Positions 58,704 to 64,000 of a stretch of DNA of 64,000 nt are shown here, one piece after another; positions within the stretch are counted from its first letter, which is position 1, and each line of letters begins with the position of its first letter. Origin of the DNA: Ollibium composti (GTDB lineage Bacteria > Pseudomonadota > Alphaproteobacteria > Rhizobiales > Rhizobiaceae); NCBI RefSeq assembly GCF_004801285.1, contig NZ_SSNY01000003.1, forward strand, positions 124,001 through 188,000. Reading direction: 5' to 3'. Under the pieces are notes generated by a model. That model was not told the DNA's origin and made no database searches. It saw only the letters and a program-made list of their open reading frames with translations. Position numbers and translations under genes: made by a program.

Positions 58704-61610
58704 ATGCTTGAGAAAACCTATGACGCTAGAAGCGTCGAGCCGAAGATCGCGAAGGCCTGGGAAGAGGCGGACGCCTTCCGCGCCGGCGCCGGGTCGGAGG
58801 AGGGCGCCGAAGCCTTCACCATCGTCATCCCGCCGCCCAACGTCACCGGCTCGCTGCATATGGGCCATGCGCTGAACAACACGCTGCAGGACATTCTCGT
58901 CCGCTTCGAGCGCATGCGCGGCAAGAATGTGTTGTGGCAGCCGGGCATGGACCATGCAGGCATCGCCACGCAGATGGTGGTCGAGCGCAAGCTGATGGAA
59001 CGACAGATCCATCGCCGCGACCTGACCCGCGAAGAGTTCATCGAGAAGGTGTGGGAGTGGAAGGCCGAGTCCGGCGGCGCCATCTTCAACCAGTTGAAGC
59101 GGCTGGGAGCCTCGGCCGATTGGTCGCGCGAGCGCTTCACCATGGACGAGGGCCTGTCGAAGGCCGTTCTGGAAGTCTTCGTCACCCTTTACAAGGAAGG
59201 GCTGATCTATCGTGGCAAGCGGCTGGTGAACTGGGACCCCAAGTTCGAGACGGCGATTTCCGACCTCGAAGTGGAGAACCGCGAAGTCGACGGCCATATG
59301 TGGCATTTCAAGTACCCGCTGGCCGGCGGCGAGACCTATACCTATGTCGAGAAGGACGCCGACGGCACGATCACCTTCCAGGAGGAGCGCGACTACATTT
59401 CCATCGCTACGACCCGGCCGGAAACGATGCTGGGCGACGGCGCGGTGGCGGTGCATCCGTCCGATGAGCGCTATGCGCCCATCGTCGGCAAGCTGTGCGA
59501 AATCCCGGTTGGCCCGAAGGAGCACCGACGGCTGATCCCCATCATCACCGACGAATATCCCGAGCCGGATTTCGGCTCGGGCGCGGTCAAGATCACCGGC
59601 GCGCACGACTTCAACGACTATCAGGTCGCGCGCCGTAACCGCATTCCGCTCTACCGGCTGATGAACGGCGTTGCCGCGATGCGCGACGACGGCGAGCCTT
59701 ACGCTGTTTGTGCCGCGCAGGCGGCCGAAATCGTGCGGTCCGGCGAACTGCCGGACGAGGCGGATGTCGACGCCATCAACCTCGTGCCGGACGAGTACCG
59801 CGGCCTCGACCGCTACGAGGCGCGCAAGCGCATCGTCGACGCCATTAACGCCGACGGCTTGGCGGTGACGGTCACGGACGCCGAAGGCAATGCCGTGCCT
59901 TATGTCGAGAACAAGAAGATCATGCAGCCCTTCGGCGACCGCTCCGGCGTCGTCATCGAGCCGATGCTGACCGACCAGTGGTTCGCCGATGCCGAGACGC
60001 TGGCCAGGCCGGCGATCGCCTCGGTGCGCGAGGGCCGCACGAACTTCGTGCCGAAGAACTGGGAAAAGACCTATTTCGACTGGATGGAGAACATCGAGCC
60101 GTGGTGCATTTCGCGCCAGCTCTGGTGGGGCCACCAGATCCCGGCATGGTACGGGCCGGACGGCCATATCTTCGTCGAGAAGTCGGAAGAGGAGGCGCTG
60201 GACGCCGCCGTCCAGCACTATCTCGCCCATGAAGGGCCGTGGAAAGCCTGGGTGGAGGAGAAGCTGGAGAACTACCGGCCGGGCGACATCCTCACCCGCG
60301 ACGAGGACGTTCTGGACACCTGGTTCTCTTCGGCGCTGTGGCCGTTCTCCACGCTCGGCTGGCCGGACGAAACGCCGGAGCTGAAAACCTATTATCCGAC
60401 TTCGGTGCTGGTCACCGGCTTCGACATCATCTTCTTCTGGGTCGCCCGCATGATGATGATGGGCCTGCACTTCACCGACAAGGAGCCGTTCCACACCGTC
60501 TACGTGCACGCGCTGGTGCGCGACAAGAACGGCGCCAAGATGTCGAAGTCGAAGGGCAACGTCATCGACCCGCTCGACCTGATCGACGAGTACGGCGCCG
60601 ACGCGCTGCGCTTCACGCTGGCGGTCATGGCCGCGCAAGGCCGCGACGTGAAGCTCGACCCGGCCCGCATCGCCGGCTACCGCAACTTCGGCACCAAGCT
60701 GTGGAACGCCACGCGCTTCGCCGAGATGAACGGCGTGGCGCGCAACGATGAGGTCTGGTTGGGCGACGCCAAGCTGGCGCTGAACCGCTGGATATTGACG
60801 GAGCTGACGCGCGCGGCGAATGCCGTCACCGAGGGCATCGCCACCTACAAGTTCAACGAAGCCGCGAGCGCGGCCTACCGCTTCGTCTGGAACCAGGTCT
60901 GCGACTGGTATCTGGAGCTTCTGAAGCCTGTCTTCATGGGCAACGACGAGGCCGCCAAGGCGGAAAGCCGTGCCTGCGTGGCTTTCGTTCTGGACGAGAT
61001 TTACAAGCTGCTGCATCCCTTCATGCCGTTCATGACGGAGGAGCTGTGGGCCGAGACGGCGCCCGAGGGCGGCGAGCGTTCGTCGCTGCTGTGCCATGCC
61101 GCCTGGCCGGCGCCGGACTTCGAGGACGACGAGGCCGCGAGCGACATCAACTGGCTGATCGATCTCGTCTCCGGCATCCGCTCGGTGCGTTCGGAGATGA
61201 ACGTGCCGGCGGCGGCGATCGCGCCGCTCGTCGTCATCGGCGCCGATGCGGCGACGCGCGAGCGCCTTGCCCGCCACGACGGCGCCATCAAGCGCCTGGC
61301 GCGAATCGGTGACATCTCGCTGGCCGATGCGGCACCGAAGGGGTCGGCGCAGCTCGTGCTCGGCGAGGCGACGGTGTGCCTGCCGCTGGGCAGCCTGATC
61401 GATCTCGATGCCGAGGCCGCGCGCCTGCAGAAGGAACTGGCCAAGGTGACGGAAGAAATCGCCCGCCTGCACAAGAAGCTCGGCAACGAGAAGTTCGTCG
61501 CCAACGCGCCCGAAGAGGTGGTGGCTGCCGAGCGCGAGAAGCTGGCCGAATACGGTGAGTCGCAGCTTCGCCTGAATGTCGCCCTGCAGCGTGTGCGCGG
61601 CACCGGCTGA
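58704..61610 (+). CDS. valS: valyl-tRNA synthetase
   Basis: ValRS, 968 aa, charges tRNA-Val. The class I HIGH motif is HMGH (residues 52-55, after PPPNVTGSL), and KMSKS is residues 612-616. The CP1 editing domain includes ISIATTRPETMLGDGAVAVH and GSGAVKITGAHDFNDYQVAR. The C-terminal coiled coil (about 905-965, LDAEAARLQKELAKVTEEIA) is typical for ValRS. No T-box leader is expected or seen. A 335-base gap follows. Confidence 0.97.
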   Translation: MLEKTYDARSVEPKIAKAWEEADAFRAGAGSEEGAEAFTIVIPPPNVTGSLHMGHALNNTLQDILVRFERMRGKNVLWQPGMDHAGIATQMVVERKLMERQIHRRDLTREEFIEKVWEWKAESGGAIFNQLKRLGASADWSRERFTMDEGLSKAVLEVFVTLYKEGLIYRGKRLVNWDPKFETAISDLEVENREVDGHMWHFKYPLAGGETYTYVEKDADGTITFQEERDYISIATTRPETMLGDGAVAVHPSDERYAPIVGKLCEIPVGPKEHRRLIPIITDEYPEPDFGSGAVKITGAHDFNDYQVARRNRIPLYRLMNGVAAMRDDGEPYAVCAAQAAEIVRSGELPDEADVDAINLVPDEYRGLDRYEARKRIVDAINADGLAVTVTDAEGNAVPYVENKKIMQPFGDRSGVVIEPMLTDQWFADAETLARPAIASVREGRTNFVPKNWEKTYFDWMENIEPWCISRQLWWGHQIPAWYGPDGHIFVEKSEEEALDAAVQHYLAHEGPWKAWVEEKLENYRPGDILTRDEDVLDTWFSSALWPFSTLGWPDETPELKTYYPTSVLVTGFDIIFFWVARMMMMGLHFTDKEPFHTVYVHALVRDKNGAKMSKSKGNVIDPLDLIDEYGADALRFTLAVMAAQGRDVKLDPARIAGYRNFGTKLWNATRFAEMNGVARNDEVWLGDAKLALNRWILTELTRAANAVTEGIATYKFNEAASAAYRFVWNQVCDWYLELLKPVFMGNDEAAKAESRACVAFVLDEIYKLLHPFMPFMTEELWAETAPEGGERSSLLCHAAWPAPDFEDDEAASDINWLIDLVSGIRSVRSEMNVPAAAIAPLVVIGADAATRERLARHDGAIKRLARIGDISLADAAPKGSAQLVLGEATVCLPLGSLIDLDAEAARLQKELAKVTEEIARLHKKLGNEKFVANAPEEVVAAEREKLAEYGESQLRLNVALQRVRGTG

Positions 61611-61945
61611 CGCTCCGGAACGGCCGGTTTGCGCGGGTTTCCGTCCTTCCGTTGCGTCAGAATTGACGTAAACGGAAAGATTTGAGCCTCATTGTTGCCG
61701 TAATGTAACAATGGAGCCGAAATCCGCGAAAAACGACGATTTTTGAAGTGAAAGCCGTTGGATTTGTCGGATTTTTGGGTCGCGCATATCGATTTTTTGC
61801 CCGTTTTGGCCATGCACCGCATTGGTGTGATCGAAAGCCAGCTTCTGCACGCATAGGTGTACTTGTACGGCCGGAAAATTCGTTATTGCGCCGTTAACCG
61901 GGAAACGCTCTTGCTTGAGCGACTGATTTTCGGGGAGACGGACTC
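61611..61945. other. valS to porin spacer
   Basis: No gene is supported in these 335 bases. CATTGTT (61690-61696) and AACAATG (61707-61713) form a 7-bp inverted repeat with a 10-base spacer, which could be an operator or weak hairpin. The region is more A/T-rich than its neighbours, as expected for a promoter of the outer membrane protein gene, but no confident -35/-10 pair was found. Confidence 0.4.
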
Positions 61946-63130
61946 ATGCGGACTTTCAAGGCAAAGGCGCTGTTGGGGGCAGGCAGCCTGACGCTGGCGC
62001 TGGTCGGCGCGGCACAGGCCGGCGGCTTTTCGCGCGGCACGGCCGACACCGACATCCTGTTCGATGCCGGCAACTTCAACATTCGCGCCGGCGTGACCTA
62101 TGTCAGCCCGAAGCGCGAGTTTTCGAGGACACAGGACCCACAGCCTGGGAAATTTAACCCGAGCGGGCTAGCCGGCACGTCCTATACGGACGATTACATC
62201 GTGCCGTCGATGGCGATCAAGATGAACCTCACCGACAATCTGCGCTGCGCCGCCACCTTGGTGGATAACAACGGCGGCTCGGTCACTTATGCCGTACCGA
62301 AGCCGAGCGGCAAGTTGTCGGAAGACTTCACCACGAACGAGAAGGCGCTGACCTGCGGCGTGAAGTTCCAGGCCGGGCCGGGCAATGTCTGGCTGCTCGG
62401 CGGCGGTTACGTGGAAACATTCAACTACGACCGTGTGAATGCAACTCCGATTCCCGGCGCATTTGCAAATCTAACGCTCGGTGGCGAGGAAGTAGGCTAT
62501 CGCATCGGCGCTGCCTATGAAATTCCCGACATCGCGTTTCGGGCCCAATTGATGTATCGCTCGGGCACCGACTACGGCGCCACCGGGACTCTCGCTGTGC
62601 CCGGCGCGCTGCTGGGACTCCCCGTGGCAAGCGTTCCGCTGAACGCCACCGGAACCGGCCACTTGCCGCAAACAGTGGAGTTCAAGCTTCAATCCGGTAT
62701 CGCGCCCGGCTGGCTCGCTTTCGGCTCCGTAAAATGGGCGGATTGGAGCGTGCAGGATAAGCTTCTGGTGACGAGTGTCGTTCCCACTCCCGGTGGGCCT
62801 GTTCCGGGTCCAGGTAGTGATGACGAATACTTCTGGAAGGACGGCTGGACCGTCACCGGTGGCGTCGGTCATGCCTTCAACGACCGCGTGTCCGGCCTCG
62901 TCAGCCTGACCTGGGACAGCGGCGTCAGCACCGGTTACGATTTCTCCTCCGACAGCTATACGCTGGCGCTTGGTGGTTCGGTCAAGGACACGCTCGGCGG
63001 CGAACTGCGTGCCGGCGTCGGCGTCAGCTACCTGACCTCGGCCGAAATCACAAAGGGGGCGGACAAAGGTTTTGCGGTCAAGGACGGCTACGCGGTGGCC
63101 GGTAGCGTGGGCTATAACATCAAGTGGTAA
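61946..63130 (+). CDS. OmpP1/FadL-family outer membrane protein
   Basis: A 394-aa beta-barrel protein. Residues 1-25 are a signal peptide ending AQA. The mature protein begins GGFSRGTADTDILFDAGNFN and shows alternating beta strands with aromatic girdles; the last residue is Trp (VGYNIKW), as required for BAM recognition. The pattern with DDYIVPSMAIKMNLTDNLRC and GDVG-like strands places it in the OmpP1/FadL/TodX group, which lets hydrophobic molecules cross the outer membrane. The ligand is unknown. It ends at a strong terminator. Confidence 0.82.
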   Translation: MRTFKAKALLGAGSLTLALVGAAQAGGFSRGTADTDILFDAGNFNIRAGVTYVSPKREFSRTQDPQPGKFNPSGLAGTSYTDDYIVPSMAIKMNLTDNLRCAATLVDNNGGSVTYAVPKPSGKLSEDFTTNEKALTCGVKFQAGPGNVWLLGGGYVETFNYDRVNATPIPGAFANLTLGGEEVGYRIGAAYEIPDIAFRAQLMYRSGTDYGATGTLAVPGALLGLPVASVPLNATGTGHLPQTVEFKLQSGIAPGWLAFGSVKWADWSVQDKLLVTSVVPTPGGPVPGPGSDDEYFWKDGWTVTGGVGHAFNDRVSGLVSLTWDSGVSTGYDFSSDSYTLALGGSVKDTLGGELRAGVGVSYLTSAEITKGADKGFAVKDGYAVAGSVGYNIKW

Positions 63131-63147
63131 GTTATTGCCATTATTGA

Positions 63148-63178
63148 CAAAAAGGCCGGGCATCGCCCGGCCTTTTTG
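63148..63178 (+). terminator. porin gene terminator
   Basis: CAAAAAGGCCGGGC pairs perfectly with GCCCGGCCTTTTTG around ATC (63148-63178). It lies 17 bases after the stop and has a T run. Confidence 0.92.
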
Positions 63179-63413
63179 TTGCGGCAATTGTCAGATTGTC
63201 TCACCGGGCGTTGCGAACAGGAAAAGGGGCCGTGCCGGCATGCGTGTGTGTCGTTTCAGCAACAGTTTATGAACACCCTTGTGTTACAAGCCTGCGCCGG
63301 AGGGAGTTGCCCACATCCCGCCATAAACCCGGCGCACCTCGTTAAGGTCCCCGGACACGCGCCATGAAGGCTCGGCGACGGGCAAGGCCGCACCGCCCGC
63401 GGCAAGGATGAGT

Positions 63414-64000
63414 ATGAGCGCCAGAGTGATCGCATTTGCGGATCTGACGGATCGCTGCACCGCCGGCTCCCCGGCGCTTGTGGATGCTTCCGCTTTGATC
63501 CGCGGCATCGGCCGCCATGCCCGCCGGGGCAGGGTGCCGGCTGCCCCGATCCGCTCCTGTCTTCTCTCCGCGCTGGCCGCCGTTGTCCTGCTGATCGGCG
63601 CCGGGCAGGCGCTGGCCTTCGACGACAAGGTGTTCGACGACAAGACCGGGGTGAAGCCGCAGTCGAGCCCCTGGGCCGTTTTCCAGTTCGGTTTCTCCGC
63701 CTACAAGAGCGGCCACAAGGAACAGGCCGTCGAGGCCTACAAGTACGCCGCCGAGAACGGGCAGATTGGCGCCACCTGGAAGCTCGCCCGCATGTATGCC
63801 GAGGGCGACGGCGTGACGCGCGACGACTACGAGGCCTACAAGTTCTTCTCCGAGATCGCCGACCAGGACGTCGAGCCCGGTTCGCCGGAGGAAAGCTATG
63901 TTTCCGATGCGCTGGTGGCGCTGGGCAATTACCTGAAGAAGGGCATTCCCGGCACGCCCGTTGCGATTAATGAGGTACAGGCGCAGGAATATTACATGCG
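63414..64000 (+). CDS. exoR: ExoR-like periplasmic Sel1-repeat regulator, 5' part
   Basis: The first 195 codons are visible; the 3' end runs off the window. The start ATG (63414) follows AAGGATG; ATG 63408 is also possible. After a 45-residue basic N terminus comes a hydrophobic helix (CLLSALAAVVLLIGAGQALA) with a signal-peptide-like end at AFDDK. Sel1-type repeats follow: YKSGHKEQAVEAYKYAAENG and GATWKLARMYAEGDGVTRDD, then KKGIPGTPVAINEVQAQEYY. The match is to rhizobial ExoR, which holds back the ExoS-ChvI system controlling exopolysaccharide and motility. The long N terminus suggests the true start could be a later GTG at 63534. Confidence 0.78.
   Translation, partial: MSARVIAFADLTDRCTAGSPALVDASALIRGIGRHARRGRVPAAPIRSCLLSALAAVVLLIGAGQALAFDDKVFDDKTGVKPQSSPWAVFQFGFSAYKSGHKEQAVEAYKYAAENGQIGATWKLARMYAEGDGVTRDDYEAYKFFSEIADQDVEPGSPEESYVSDALVALGNYLKKGIPGTPVAINEVQAQEYYM

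Noticed and set aside
58416-61472. Open minus-strand frame of about 1000 codons opposite valS
   Set aside because: Antisense shadow of a GC-rich gene. ValRS motifs on the plus strand are complete.
63131-63413. Small frames between the porin terminator and exoR
   Set aside because: They overlap the terminator or have no start signal and no conserved residues.

Overview
The window is a GC-rich chromosomal segment from an alphaproteobacterium. It most resembles a Mesorhizobium-type member of the Rhizobiales. Support: RpoB (1378 aa), RpoC (1398 aa) and RpoA (336 aa) have the lengths usual in this group; there are two tuf genes; glnB-glnA, nnrD, an ATP12 chaperone and an ExoR-like Sel1 protein are present; and the intergenic gaps carry palindromic repeats of the rhizobial type. 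The genus is an inference from protein recognition and was not checked by search.

Layout. (1) 1-2622: 5' part of rlmB (minus), a 55-aa membrane peptide, tRNA-Tyr and tRNA-Gly, and three small envelope-associated genes (LprI-like, YidB-like, GlsB-like). (2) 2833-16832: tuf copy 1, tRNA-Trp, secE-nusG, rplK-rplA, rplJ-rplL, rpoB-rpoC, closed by a strong terminator. (3) 16983-21153: an accessory block inside the usually tight rpoC-rpsL neighbourhood: a DUF2086-type 2-oxoglutarate oxygenase overlapping an O6-alkylguanine-DNA methyltransferase, a Gfo/Idh/MocA dehydrogenase, a 66-aa protein, and a 93-aa protein translationally coupled to a cysteine-synthase-like PLP enzyme. (4) 21350-25909: str operon (rpsL, rpsG, fusA, tuf copy 2) with a visible promoter. 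(5) 25975-40770: S10-spc-alpha clusters run together (rpsJ to rplQ with secY and adk), ending at a terminator. (6) 40854-54215: alkaline phosphatase behind tandem Pho boxes, a DegP/Q protease, RarA, an AzgA-type purine permease with a structured leader, FluC/CrcB, an RluC-type pseudouridine synthase, a DMT transporter, ATP12, an MHS transporter with a large soluble insert, and an acyl-CoA dehydrogenase-like gene divergent from an HxlR regulator. (7) 54294-64000: glnB-glnA behind a sigma-54 type promoter, a VapBC-like toxin-antitoxin pair with its own promoter and operator, nnrD/nnrE, valS, an OmpP1/FadL-like porin and the 5' part of exoR.

How it works together. Regions 2, 4 and 5 encode the core of translation, transcription and Sec export. 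The protein order is the conserved bacterial one; the two tuf copies are identical exactly over the reading frame. The unusual material lies in gaps: repeat hairpins inserted after rplF and rpsM at the same local sequence, a hairpin enclosing the crcB start codon, a nested stem-loop before the purine permease, and an inverted repeat overlapping the toxin-antitoxin promoter between nnrD and glnB. I saw no CRISPR array, transposase, phage gene or rRNA gene.
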